NCBI GenBank assembly: GCA_946886125.1
Contig: CAMPHY010000001.1
Coordinates: 5,852 to 69,851, forward strand
DNA: 64,000 nucleotides
Reading direction: 5' to 3'
Source: an uncultured Candidatus Saccharibacteria bacterium
Lineage (GTDB): Bacteria; Patescibacteria; Saccharimonadia; Saccharimonadales; UBA6022
Made by a program: the position numbers and the translations under genes. Positions 6,199 to 15,410 of this stretch are shown piece by piece. The notes beneath the pieces are model-generated. The model did not search any database, was not told where the DNA came from, and saw only the letters and a program-made list of their open reading frames with translations. Each line of letters starts with the position of its first letter. Positions within the stretch are counted from its first letter, which is position 1.

Positions 6199-9100
6199 TT
6201 AGCTTGCGAGTTCGAGATCTTCGGCGATCTCATCAGTGAAGTCATCATCTTCGTGACGATAATCTTCCGCGCCTGTACCTACAGGAATCTTGCGACCAAT
6301 AATCACATTCTCCTTTAGGCCATGCAATCGGTCGATACGACCAGTCGTAGCTGCGTTGATCAGAACACGCGTAGTGTCCTGGAAGGAAGCGGCCGACAGG
6401 AAGCTATCACTCCAGATTGAAACTTTCGTAATACCAAGGAGTAATTGAGTATAGCCAACAAGCTCTTTGCCTTCTTCGGCAAGTTTTGCGTTAGCATCAA
6501 CCACTGCCGCCTTAGATACGATATCGCCGGTCACAAATGTACTATCGCCAGGTTCCTCAATCTGAACACGACTAAACATTTGTCGCACGATGATCTCAAG
6601 GTGCTTATCAGCCACATCTTGCCCCTGTGCTGCATAAATACGTAGCACTTCGTTCACGATATAGCGCTGAGCAGCCTCAGTACCCTTAAGACGCATCAGG
6701 TCGTGCAAGTTCAGTGAACCAGATGTCAAACGATCACCAGCTTCTACAGTATCGTTAGCTACAACTGCGAGTTGCATTGAGCCAGGAATTTCGTAGCGTA
6801 CAGGAGCGCTAGCGTTCGCTGCAAGCACCAACGTACCTTCAGCTACCTCGACAACACCATCAAATGGAGCTACGAGTGGCTTAGCACCACTTTCAGCGGT
6901 CGCGAGTACATCACCCACTTTTACGTTGCTACCAGCTTTAACAGCAACAGTACGACCTTCAAGTGGCAGTCGCTCAACATGGCCCGCTGACGGCGTTACT
7001 TGTACAATGTACTTTTTGCCATCTTCCCATAGATCAACCGTTCCGGTTACTTCACTCATAACAGCCTGTCCCTTTGGCGAACGAGCTTCAAAGAGCTCTT
7101 CAACACGCGGAAGACCTTGGGTGATGTCACCACCAGCCTCACCACCCTTGTGGAAAGTCTTTAGCGTCAACTGCGTACCAGGTTCACCGACAGATTGTGC
7201 GGCAATCACACCTACTGGTTGAGCTTTCGCTACCAGGGCGCCGGTTGACATGTCAATACCATAGCTGCGTTGTGGAATACCGCGAAGATTCTTCGTCGAA
7301 AGAACACTCTGGATCTTTACACTTGTGATGTCATGATCAGCTTCAATTGCATCAGCAACCTTACTCGTAATCAGTTCATCCTTACCAATGTGACCAGGAA
7401 CCTCTTCAGCCGTAAAACGACCAAATAGTCGGTTCGAGAAGTCGATCATTGTTAGCTCAGTTTCATCACGGTAAATTGAGAAGCCTTCGTCATCGCCAGC
7501 TTCGTCTTCGACCGTAAAGACATCTTGCGATACATCGACAAGGCGTCGAGTCAAGTAACCTGAGTCAGCCGTTTTAAGAGCGGTATCGATAAGTCCCTTA
7601 CGAGCACCACGGGTAGCCACGAAAGCCTCCAGTGATGATAGACCTTTTTTATAGTTAGAGCGAATCGGTAGCTCAATCTCGCGGTTAGCCGAGTCAACCA
7701 TGATACCAATCATTGCTGAAGCCCATTTTACGTTTGAGATATCACCACGAGCACCAGAGTTAACCATAACACTAATACTGGTGTCCATGCCCGAGAGCTT
7801 ACTTTGCAGAAAGTCTGCAATCTTGCGGTCGGTTGCACGCCAAGCGCCAACAGTTAAACTGTATCGCTCCTCTTCGGTGATTAACCCGTCGTCAAACTGC
7901 TCAGAAATAAGTGCCGCTTTTGCATCACCTTCAGCAACAAACTCACTGGTTTCCGGGAAGACGACGTAGTCATCTTTACCGGTTGATACAGCAGCTACTG
8001 TCGCAAATCGGAAGGCAAGCCCCTTCATACGGTCAGCAGTCTTCGCAGTCTCTTCAGCACCGTATGCCGTAAAGATCTTTGCGAGAACACGTTTGAGTTG
8101 CTTCTTATTCTGCACGCTATTGTCATAGGCAAAATCTGCTGGCAAAATTTCGTTAAAGAAGACTCGACCGAGTGTCGTATCACGGATTTCACCCTTTGCA
8201 AATACACGAATAGGTGTTTGCAATTGGATTACCTTCTGATCATACGCCATTTCAGCTTCATAGACAGAGCTGTATGCTTTTGTCTTTTCAGTCTGAGCAC
8301 TAGGCTTCTCATACGTAAGGTAGTAGTTACCGAGTACGACGTCCTGACCAATGTTCAACACAGGTGCGCCATCGGCTGGTTTTAGCAAGTTATTTGTTGC
8401 AGACATCAGCTCACGTGCTTCACGCTGAGCGTCAGCTGACAACGGCAAGTGAACAGCCATCTGGTCACCATCGTAGTCGGCGTTAAAGCCGTTTGCAACG
8501 AGCGGGTGCAAGTGAATCGCTTTACCTTCTACTAGTTTTGGCTGGAAAGCCTGAATTGACAAGCGGTGTAGCGACGGCGCACGGTTCAATAGAACGTACT
8601 TACCTTCAATGACAGCATCGAGCGCGTCCCATACAAGCGTGTCGCCAGCATCGATCAAACGAGTTGCACTGCGGATATTGTGGGCATGCTCATTTTTGAG
8701 AAGCCAATTGATCACAAACGGCTTAAACAATTCGAGTGCCATCTGCTTTGGAAGTCCACATTCGTTGATTTTCAAACGTGGTCCTACAACAATGACTGAA
8801 CGACCTGAATAGTCAACACGCTTACCAAGAAGGTTCTGACGGAAACGACCTTGCTTACCTTTTAGCATATCGCTGATTGATTTTAGTCGTCGACGTCCAC
8901 CTGTTGCATTTACCGCGCGTCCACCGCGAGCTGCAGAGTTATCAATTAACGCATCAACGGCTTCTTGAAGCATACGCATTTCATTACGGCGAATCACTTC
9001 AGGAGCGTTCAAGTCAACCAATTTCTTCAAACGATTATTACGGTTAATGACTCGTCGGTATAGGTCATTAAGATCAGACGTTGCAAAACGACCACCCGTT

Positions 9101-10032
9101 AGCTGCACCATTGGACGAAGGTCCGGTGGGATAACAGGAAGGATAGTGAGCGTCAGGCTGCTTGGCTTAATACCAGCTGCAAGCATCCCTTCAAGCACCT
9201 TAAGGCGCTTCTGCAGTTTCTTTTCACGCTGGCCTTTTGCGCCTTCGATTTCTTCACTAAGACTTACGATGAGTGATTCAAGATCAATTTCATCAAGAAG
9301 CGCCTTAAGCGCTGTACCACCCATACCAACCGTTACGAGTTCTTCGTAATCTTCTGGTAGGTTGCGGTAGTCAGTTTCGTTTAGTAATGCATTCTTATTA
9401 AGACTCTCGAGTTGAGATTTCTTTAGATTGTAGCTCTCCATGAGCTCTTCAACCTCACGTGTTTGCTGTTCGGCTAACGCTTTAACATCAACACCTTCAG
9501 CTTCCGCTTCTTTTTCATAACGAATCTTAATGGCAGCTTGACCTGCTTCAGTTTCAGCTTCAAGATCGGCCAGCATCTGGTCGCGCTTTTCAGTTTCAAC
9601 ATCAAGAATGACATAGGTTGCAAAGTAAGCGATGCGCTCTAGGTTGCGAACAGTAATACCAAGCAACAAGCTCATAGCCGAAGGCGTGCCGCGCATAAAC
9701 CAAATATGCGCAACCGGAGCCGCTAAGCTAATATGTGCCATACGTTCACGACGAACGATACTCTTTGTTACAAGTTCACCATTCTTATCAATAGCAGCTT
9801 CACGCGATCGCACACCCTTTAGCTTGCTATCATGCGGGTTAATATCTTTAACTGGACCAAAGATACGCTCACAAAACAGACCATCACGTTCTGGTTTCTG
9901 AGTACGATAGTTAATCGTCTCAGGCTTAGTTACTTCACCGTGGCTCCACTTGAGGATATCCTCTGGGCTAGCGACGGCAAGACGGACTGCGTCAAAATCA
10001 GCAATACCGTTATTGGCGAGAATACGACTCAT
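6199..10032 (-). CDS. rpoC: RNA polymerase beta' subunit, zinc-site cysteines absent
   Basis: A 1277-residue beta' subunit with the catalytic NADYDGDQM loop at about 516-524, bridge-helix/trigger-loop region and the GEPGTQLTLKTFH motif. The start ATG lies one base after the rpoB stop, with GGAGG inside the rpoB end. Both zinc sites found in typical bacterial beta' are missing: after FCERIFGP (Cys54) the usual four-cysteine ribbon is replaced by cysteine-free residues 61-92, and the second site reads DEAGDDEG (about 841-851) and SVLSTKNLRGIPQRSYG (about 909-926), without any of its four cysteines. Length is normal for a beta' without large insertions. Confidence 0.98.
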   Translation of the reverse strand: MSRILANNGIADFDAVRLAVASPEDILKWSHGEVTKPETINYRTQKPERDGLFCERIFGPVKDINPHDSKLKGVRSREAAIDKNGELVTKSIVRRERMAHISLAAPVAHIWFMRGTPSAMSLLLGITVRNLERIAYFATYVILDVETEKRDQMLADLEAETEAGQAAIKIRYEKEAEAEGVDVKALAEQQTREVEELMESYNLKKSQLESLNKNALLNETDYRNLPEDYEELVTVGMGGTALKALLDEIDLESLIVSLSEEIEGAKGQREKKLQKRLKVLEGMLAAGIKPSSLTLTILPVIPPDLRPMVQLTGGRFATSDLNDLYRRVINRNNRLKKLVDLNAPEVIRRNEMRMLQEAVDALIDNSAARGGRAVNATGGRRRLKSISDMLKGKQGRFRQNLLGKRVDYSGRSVIVVGPRLKINECGLPKQMALELFKPFVINWLLKNEHAHNIRSATRLIDAGDTLVWDALDAVIEGKYVLLNRAPSLHRLSIQAFQPKLVEGKAIHLHPLVANGFNADYDGDQMAVHLPLSADAQREARELMSATNNLLKPADGAPVLNIGQDVVLGNYYLTYEKPSAQTEKTKAYSSVYEAEMAYDQKVIQLQTPIRVFAKGEIRDTTLGRVFFNEILPADFAYDNSVQNKKQLKRVLAKIFTAYGAEETAKTADRMKGLAFRFATVAAVSTGKDDYVVFPETSEFVAEGDAKAALISEQFDDGLITEEERYSLTVGAWRATDRKIADFLQSKLSGMDTSISVMVNSGARGDISNVKWASAMIGIMVDSANREIELPIRSNYKKGLSSLEAFVATRGARKGLIDTALKTADSGYLTRRLVDVSQDVFTVEDEAGDDEGFSIYRDETELTMIDFSNRLFGRFTAEEVPGHIGKDELITSKVADAIEADHDITSVKIQSVLSTKNLRGIPQRSYGIDMSTGALVAKAQPVGVIAAQSVGEPGTQLTLKTFHKGGEAGGDITQGLPRVEELFEARSPKGQAVMSEVTGTVDLWEDGKKYIVQVTPSAGHVERLPLEGRTVAVKAGSNVKVGDVLATAESGAKPLVAPFDGVVEVAEGTLVLAANASAPVRYEIPGSMQLAVVANDTVEAGDRLTSGSLNLHDLMRLKGTEAAQRYIVNEVLRIYAAQGQDVADKHLEIIVRQMFSRVQIEEPGDSTFVTGDIVSKAAVVDANAKLAEEGKELVGYTQLLLGITKVSIWSDSFLSAASFQDTTRVLINAATTGRIDRLHGLKENVIIGRKIPVGTGAEDYRHEDDDFTDEIAEDLELAS

Positions 10033-10033
10033 C

Positions 10034-13000
10034 TTACGCCTCCTCCTTTATTTCATCTACTTCATCAATGTCTTGAATACTTACACCATCACCTAGATCA
10101 CCAAGTTCATCTGCTTCATCGCGCACCGTCTCTTCGGTACTAATGTCGATAATAGCCGGAACAGTCTTATCTGACGGGCCCGCGCTTGCAATAATATGCT
10201 CAGCATCAATCACCGCGTCTTCACTCTCGTCGAGAAGATCGACACGCAGACCCAGACCCTGCAATTCTTTTACAAGAACGTTAAAGCTTTCTGGAAGCTT
10301 TGGACCGACAATCGGCTCATCTTTGATAATCGATTCATACGCCTTAGCACGGCCGTATACATCATCGGACTTAATGGTTAGCATTTCTTGGAGTGTCGTT
10401 GCGGCGCCATATGCTTCGAGCGCCCAAACTTCCATCTCTCCAAATCGCTGACCACCGTTTTGGGCTTTACCGCCAAGTGGCTGCTGGGTAACCATTGTGT
10501 ATGGACCAGTTGAACGAGCGTGTATCTTATCACTCACCATGTGATGAAGCTTAATGATGTGCATCACACCAACAGTTGTACGCTCTTCAAATGCTTCGCC
10601 AGTACGACCGTCAAACAACTGAGATTTACCATCACGAGCATAGCCAGCTTTTTCAAGCTCATCGCTAATAACTTGATCAGATACACCGTTAAATGGTGGG
10701 GTTGCAACCTTGTAACCAAGTGCACGTGCCGCCATTCCAAGGTGAGTTTCAAATAGCTGACCAATGTTCATACGACTCGGCACACCAAGTGGATTCAAAA
10801 TAACGTCTACCGGAGTACCATCTTCCATGAATGGCATATCTTCTGCAGGCAGAATACGAGCCACAACACCCTTGTTACCGTGACGTCCAGCAAGCTTATC
10901 GCCAACTGAAATCTTACGGAGTTGAGCCACAAAGATCTGGATCTGCATCAAGACACCAGCCTTTAGTTCATGACCATTTTCACGAGAGAAGATCTTAACA
11001 CCAACAACCTTACCGCCACCAGCGTTATTCATACGTTGTGAGGTGTCACGGACATCTTTAGCTTTTTCACCAAAGATAGCACGTAGTAGTCGTTCTTCAG
11101 AACTAAGCTCTTGCTCGCCCTTTGGCGTAATCTTTCCTACAAGTACGTCGCCTGATTTAACCTCAGAGCCGACTTGCACAATACCGCTTTCGTCGAGATG
11201 ACGAAGTGATTCTTCTGATACATTTGGGATATCTCGAGTAACAATTTCTGGACCAAGCTTTGTTTCGCGAACTTCAACAGTGTAATCCTTGATGTTAATA
11301 CTCGTCAGTGCGTCGTCTTTAACAATCCGGTCAGATAGCACGATCGCGTCGTCCATATTGTAGCCGCCCCATGGCATAAAGGCTACCGTGAGATCACGAC
11401 CAAGTGCGAGTTCACCATCTGCAATAGAGGCACCTTCGATCAGACGATCACCAGCTTTGACTTTTTGACCACGAACTACGCATACTTTTTGGTTAATTGA
11501 ACGATCATCATTACTCTTTGTAAAGTGAACGACGTCATAGATTTTCACACCATCTTTGTATTTCACGTGTACCTGATCACCGTCTGCGCGAACTACTTCA
11601 CCATCTGCTTCCGCAAGGATTAATTGGCTAGTGTTCTTAGCTACCTCAGCCTCAATACCTGTACCTACCGTTGGCGCTTCAGGGGTAAGGAGTGGCACTG
11701 CCTGCTTCTGCATGTTTGTACCAGTAAGAGAGCGGTCGATACGGTTTTTCTCAATAAATGGTACCAAGCTAGCTGGTGGACCAAGAATCTGTTTATGCGC
11801 TGCATCCATATAGGTTACTTCAGAGGCATCAACCTGCTCTGGTAGGAGTCCATTACGAGCACTCACACGTTCAGCAGCAAATGAATTATCCTCATTTAGC
11901 TCAGCGCCGGCATCTGCAATCACTTCAACAAGCTCTTGTGAGGCGTCAAGGTAAACTACTTCATCAGTTACTTTGCCATTTACCACCTTTAGATACGGAG
12001 TTTCAATAAAGCCATACTCATTGACACGAGCGTAGCTCGCAAGGTTAAGCACTAGTCCAATGTTGGCACCTTCAGGAGTTTCAACTGAACAAAGACGACC
12101 ATAGTGAGTCGGGTGCGCATCACGCACATCAAAGCCAGCACGTTCACGAGAAAGTCCGCCAGGACCCATTGAACTAAGGCGGCGTTTATGAGAAAGCTCG
12201 GCGAGTGGGTTTGTCTCATCCATAAGCTGTGAAAGCTGAGATGAAGCAAAGAATTCACGAACCGCAGCCACGACTGGTCGAGCGTTAATCAATTGACCAG
12301 GAGTTACATTCTCAATATCGCTCATACTCATGCGATCCATCGCATTACGTTGCATACGAAGCATACCAACTCGGAACTGTCGGGCGACAAGTTCACCAAC
12401 AAGCTTGATACGACGGTTAGACAATGCGTCAATATCATCGGCTGGTTCTTGAGTATTGTTTAAGCGAATAATCTCCTTGATGATTGCAATCAGATCACTC
12501 ATCTGGAACACACGGTTCTCAGTAGTGTTCGCTACATCAAGACCGAGACGCTGGTTGAGCTTGAAGCGCCCTACGCGGCTATAGTCAAAACGCTTAAAAT
12601 CAAAGAACATACGCTCAATCATACTGCGAGCGTTATCAACAGTAGCGAGGTCACCTGGTCGAAGACGACGATACACTTCAATAAGTGCTTCATTTGAACC
12701 ACGAGCTGGATCTTTATCGAGGGTGGCATCGATATATTTCACTTCACCAGTGTCTACGTCGGCAAAAAGACTCTTAATTTCACTTGTCTTATTATGACCA
12801 AGTGCACGGAGCAAGGTAGTAACAGGAAGCTTGCGACGACGATCGATTTTGACATACAACACTCCGTTGGCGGCTGTTTCAAATTCAAGCCATGCACCAC
12901 GGCCTGGAATAAGCTTTGCACCGTAGTTATTACGAGTTGCCGTGCTGTCAGCCGTAAAGAATACACCCGCAGAACGGATCAGCTGGGACACAACGACACG

Positions 13001-13390
13001 TTCAGTACCGTTAATCACAAACGTACCACGGTCAGTCATCCATGGGTAATCGCCAAGATAAATTTCTTGCTCTTTGACTTCACCAGTCACCTTATTTGTC
13101 AGTTCTACGTTAGCGTGCAAAGGAGCGTCAAATGTGACGTTGTTTTCTTTTGCATACAGCTCAGTAACTTTTGGATCTTGGAAATTATATTCCTTAAATC
13201 GCAATTCGAGTTTTTGACCAGTATAGTCCTCGATTGGATTTAGTTCTGCAAATATTTCACTCAAACCAGTCTCGACGAATTCACGCCAAGAGTCTTTCTG
13301 GTGAGCGATGAGATTTGGGAGCGGTAGAGCGGTGTCATCTTTTGTAAAGAAAACACGCTTAGCCGCTACGTCAGGCTGGGTTTTTGCCAC
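10034..13390 (-). CDS. rpoB: RNA polymerase beta subunit
   Basis: An 1118-residue beta subunit. The rifampicin pocket reads FASSQLSQLMDETNPLAELSHKRR followed by LSSMGPGGLSRERAGF, keeping the Asp, His and Ser at the three main resistance positions but with Leu where E. coli has Phe514; the KRRL and GANIGL segments and the C-terminal QPLGGKAQNGGQRFGEMEVWALEAYGA motifs are intact (quoted in parts). Start is GTG at 13388-13390 with GAGGAG seven bases upstream. It leads rpoBC, here not preceded by rplJ/rplL. The leader is about 130 nt and holds a large hairpin. Confidence 0.98.
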   Translation of the reverse strand: MAKTQPDVAAKRVFFTKDDTALPLPNLIAHQKDSWREFVETGLSEIFAELNPIEDYTGQKLELRFKEYNFQDPKVTELYAKENNVTFDAPLHANVELTNKVTGEVKEQEIYLGDYPWMTDRGTFVINGTERVVVSQLIRSAGVFFTADSTATRNNYGAKLIPGRGAWLEFETAANGVLYVKIDRRRKLPVTTLLRALGHNKTSEIKSLFADVDTGEVKYIDATLDKDPARGSNEALIEVYRRLRPGDLATVDNARSMIERMFFDFKRFDYSRVGRFKLNQRLGLDVANTTENRVFQMSDLIAIIKEIIRLNNTQEPADDIDALSNRRIKLVGELVARQFRVGMLRMQRNAMDRMSMSDIENVTPGQLINARPVVAAVREFFASSQLSQLMDETNPLAELSHKRRLSSMGPGGLSRERAGFDVRDAHPTHYGRLCSVETPEGANIGLVLNLASYARVNEYGFIETPYLKVVNGKVTDEVVYLDASQELVEVIADAGAELNEDNSFAAERVSARNGLLPEQVDASEVTYMDAAHKQILGPPASLVPFIEKNRIDRSLTGTNMQKQAVPLLTPEAPTVGTGIEAEVAKNTSQLILAEADGEVVRADGDQVHVKYKDGVKIYDVVHFTKSNDDRSINQKVCVVRGQKVKAGDRLIEGASIADGELALGRDLTVAFMPWGGYNMDDAIVLSDRIVKDDALTSINIKDYTVEVRETKLGPEIVTRDIPNVSEESLRHLDESGIVQVGSEVKSGDVLVGKITPKGEQELSSEERLLRAIFGEKAKDVRDTSQRMNNAGGGKVVGVKIFSRENGHELKAGVLMQIQIFVAQLRKISVGDKLAGRHGNKGVVARILPAEDMPFMEDGTPVDVILNPLGVPSRMNIGQLFETHLGMAARALGYKVATPPFNGVSDQVISDELEKAGYARDGKSQLFDGRTGEAFEERTTVGVMHIIKLHHMVSDKIHARSTGPYTMVTQQPLGGKAQNGGQRFGEMEVWALEAYGAATTLQEMLTIKSDDVYGRAKAYESIIKDEPIVGPKLPESFNVLVKELQGLGLRVDLLDESEDAVIDAEHIIASAGPSDKTVPAIIDISTEETVRDEADELGDLGDGVSIQDIDEVDEIKEEA

Positions 13391-13415
13391 GTTGTTGCTC
13401 CTCGCATATAAATTT

Positions 13416-13450
13416 GGTTAGGGGTATTCGGCGCCGAAGATTCCCTTACC
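13416..13450 (-). promoter_or_regulatory. Large hairpin in the rpoB leader
   Basis: An imperfect dyad centred on GGCGCC pairs GGTAAGGG..TTCGGC with GCCGAA..CCCCTAACC a few bases upstream of the rpoB ribosome site. It has no T-run, so it is not a plain terminator; it may affect translation or stability of the rpoBC mRNA. Confidence 0.45.
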
Positions 13451-13525
13451 TGTGGTTGAATTTTTGATAGGTGCCACCCTAGTAAATTACACACATAACC
13501 ACAGCTACACTACTTCTTAGTACCC

Positions 13526-13554
13526 ATTGTGAAGAATTTATGGCAAATAGTCAA
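13526..13554 (-). promoter_or_regulatory. Probable promoter of rpoBC
   Basis: TTGACT, a 17-base spacer and CACAAT on the minus strand give a predicted start near 13519 and a leader of about 130 nt. The -10 is one base off the best form. Confidence 0.45.
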
Positions 13555-13567
13555 GACTATTTATCTG

Positions 13568-14359
13568 TTAGGGCTGTTTGCCAATATCGATTACCATTGC
13601 TGTTGTATCGTCGATTTTTGTCGAGTTCAATACAAAAAGGTCAGCTACAGCTTGCGCGCCCAACCTACAGCTTGTATAACTGCGCCATTGATCTGGACGA
13701 ACACGCTCGCTCGCCGTATCACCAAGCACCCCATCTGTAAAAAGCATAAACCGATCTCCGGATTCAAGCGCGACGCTTCCCCACTCCGCTTCCCTGGAAC
13801 TCTCACTCTTCGTACCAGGCTCTTTAGTTAAGACTAAAGGAGGGCGCGCCTCACCAGGTTGCCACTTCCTGGACTCTCCTAGATAATTTAGCAATTGATG
13901 ACCAGCTATCACTTGCTCGCTAGTGAGCGCCTCAATTACATCACCACGTCGCCGTACGAGCTGTGAATCACCTAAATGCAAATAGGAAGCTTGATTATCG
14001 GGTGTTACAACCAATCCGGTTAAGGTAGTCGTTGCCCCTGTAAGTAGCGCCGCTTTATGTAGTTGATCTAATAACCCGCCAGTGAACATATCTCTTGCTG
14101 CTTCGGCAGTCAACAATACGGAATCTGATACCTCTTCAACAAACTGCCGTGTAACAGAATGTGCAGCGGTCGCTGCATTTTTATCGATCGCCACACCATC
14201 TGCGATGGCAAATACTGTTAATTCATCGTTATGGCGCATTGCGTCTTGACCGCTCGGACTATGCAAATCAATAAAACGCTTTAAGCGGCGTGCCTTTTCA
14301 AGCTTTGTTTCCGCCCGGCAGCCAAAATCTACAACCTCTAGTTTTGTCATTTCGAGCAT
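13568..14359 (-). CDS. PP2C-type protein phosphatase
   Basis: A 263-residue metal-dependent Ser/Thr protein phosphatase of the PP2C/PrpC kind. Metal-binding motifs are visible in order: ADG at 53-55, the LHLGDSQLVRR strand at about 127-137, FTDG at 207-210 and DDTTAMV at 250-256. No membrane segment, so it is cytoplasmic. A partner kinase is not seen nearby. The first ATG is at 14359; an in-frame ATG at 14350 with TAAATG six bases ahead is an alternative leaderless start. Confidence 0.88.
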   Translation of the reverse strand: MLEMTKLEVVDFGCRAETKLEKARRLKRFIDLHSPSGQDAMRHNDELTVFAIADGVAIDKNAATAAHSVTRQFVEEVSDSVLLTAEAARDMFTGGLLDQLHKAALLTGATTTLTGLVVTPDNQASYLHLGDSQLVRRRGDVIEALTSEQVIAGHQLLNYLGESRKWQPGEARPPLVLTKEPGTKSESSREAEWGSVALESGDRFMLFTDGVLGDTASERVRPDQWRSYTSCRLGAQAVADLFVLNSTKIDDTTAMVIDIGKQP

Positions 14360-14397
14360 TTAACAACTAAACGGAGAAATAGTCAACCAGTTATTAA

Positions 14398-14994
14398 TCA
14401 AGCTTTGGTAATTACTTCATCAACTATGCCATAAGTAACTGCCTCTTCGGCGCTCATCCAAAAGTCGCGATCGGCATCTTTCTCTATCTTTGCTAGTTTC
14501 TGGCCAGTATTCTTAGCTAAGATTTTATTAAGTTGCTGCTTCAAGAATAGTCCTTCGCGTAGTGTGATTTCCTGATCAGTAATTTTACCCTGAGTACCAC
14601 TACTTGGCTGGTGAATCATAATACGACTGTTTGGTAATGCAAAGCGCTTACCTTTCGTACCACTACTTAATAAGAATGCTCCCATACTTGCTTGCAAGCC
14701 AATGCCAATTGTCTGTACATCTGGTGCAATAAATTGAATGGTGTCATAAATAGCCAATCCGTCATAAACGCTACCGCCTGGGCTGTTAATGTAGAGGCGT
14801 ATATCTTTTTTAGAATCTTCGTACGCAAGGTGCAATAACTGAGCAACAACAATATTTGCCGTATGCTCATTAACATCTTCACCCAGGAAGATGATTCGTT
14901 CATTTAAAAGACGTGAGTAAATATCAAAGGCACGCTCACCGTCTTGAGTTTTTTCAATGACTGTCGGTACTAAATAGTTACTAGGCTTGTTCAT
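14398..14994 (-). CDS. clpP: ATP-dependent Clp protease proteolytic subunit
   Basis: The 198-residue ClpP serine protease forms the barrel that degrades proteins fed by Clp ATPases such as the ClpC at 35535. Catalytic Ser103 (QASMG), His128 (MIHQPSSG) and the Asp in EKDADRD (171-177) are present, as is the [10 protein letters not shown] oxyanion strand. I choose the ATG at 14994, not the frame's ATG at 15024, because TATACT lies six bases before it and the earlier ATG would place the start upstream of the promoter's start site. A CIRCE operator covers the -35 region, predicting heat-shock control by HrcA. Confidence 0.95.
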   Translation of the reverse strand: MNKPSNYLVPTVIEKTQDGERAFDIYSRLLNERIIFLGEDVNEHTANIVVAQLLHLAYEDSKKDIRLYINSPGGSVYDGLAIYDTIQFIAPDVQTIGIGLQASMGAFLLSSGTKGKRFALPNSRIMIHQPSSGTQGKITDQEITLREGLFLKQQLNKILAKNTGQKLAKIEKDADRDFWMSAEEAVTYGIVDEVITKA

Positions 14995-15000
14995 ATATTC

Positions 15001-15029
15001 AGTATAGCGCTCGCTAGCACTCAATGCAA
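15001..15029 (-). promoter_or_regulatory. clpP promoter
   Basis: TTGCAT, a 17-base spacer and TATACT on the minus strand, with TATACT only six bases before the clpP ATG, so the transcript should begin at or within a base or two of the start codon. Confidence 0.75.
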
Positions 15030-15040
15030 GTGAGTGCCAA
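15014..15040. promoter_or_regulatory. CIRCE element (HrcA operator) at clpP
   Basis: The minus strand reads TTGGCACTC-N9-GAGTGCTAG, differing from the consensus TTAGCACTC-N9-GAGTGCTAA at one outer base per arm. It overlaps the -35 hexamer, the position expected for repression by HrcA. Confidence 0.9.
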
Positions 15041-15041
15041 T

Positions 15042-15395
15042 CTACAATTGCGCTTCAACGGATGAAACCGCTTGAGCAATATCGTCACCACTATAACAAA
15101 GCACTGGCTCTTCATTCTCAGCGCCATAAGCATATGCTTGGTATACTCCACCATCATAATCATGATCTACGTAACCAACGTAAATAATACCTTTATCATT
15201 CAAAGTACAAAAATCATAAGTACGACCATGGTCAGCGTCAAAATTACGTACTATCCAAGTGGGCTCACCAGCATGCAGAGCGGCAGTTTTATGCTCGTAA
15301 TACGTATCTACATCCTCAGGTAAATGCTCAACCTCAAAGTCATACGGTGGATTATTTCCTGATAGTGGCTCGTAGTCTCCAAGTTGCTCGGTCAT
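15042..15395 (-). CDS. Unknown acidic protein, 117 aa
   Basis: A complete 117-residue frame, strongly acidic and rich in Tyr and Asp (for example [20 protein letters not shown]). No signal peptide, membrane segment or known motif. TATAAC six bases before the ATG suggests a leaderless mRNA. It lies between tig and clpP and shares their direction, but has no recognisable link to protein folding beyond that position. Confidence 0.65.
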   Translation of the reverse strand: MTEQLGDYEPLSGNNPPYDFEVEHLPEDVDTYYEHKTAALHAGEPTWIVRNFDADHGRTYDFCTLNDKGIIYVGYVDHDYDGGVYQAYAYGAENEEPVLCYSGDDIAQAVSSVEAQL

Positions 15396-15410
15396 ACAAC
15401 CGTTATACGC

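Noticed and set aside
12794..13243. 149-aa plus-strand frame inside rpoB
   Set aside because: Antisense shadow of a highly conserved coding region, rich in Cys/Thr/Phe, without promoter or ribosome site.
14995..15024. Upstream ATG of clpP at 15024
   Set aside because: It lies upstream of the predicted transcription start and within the CIRCE-promoter region.
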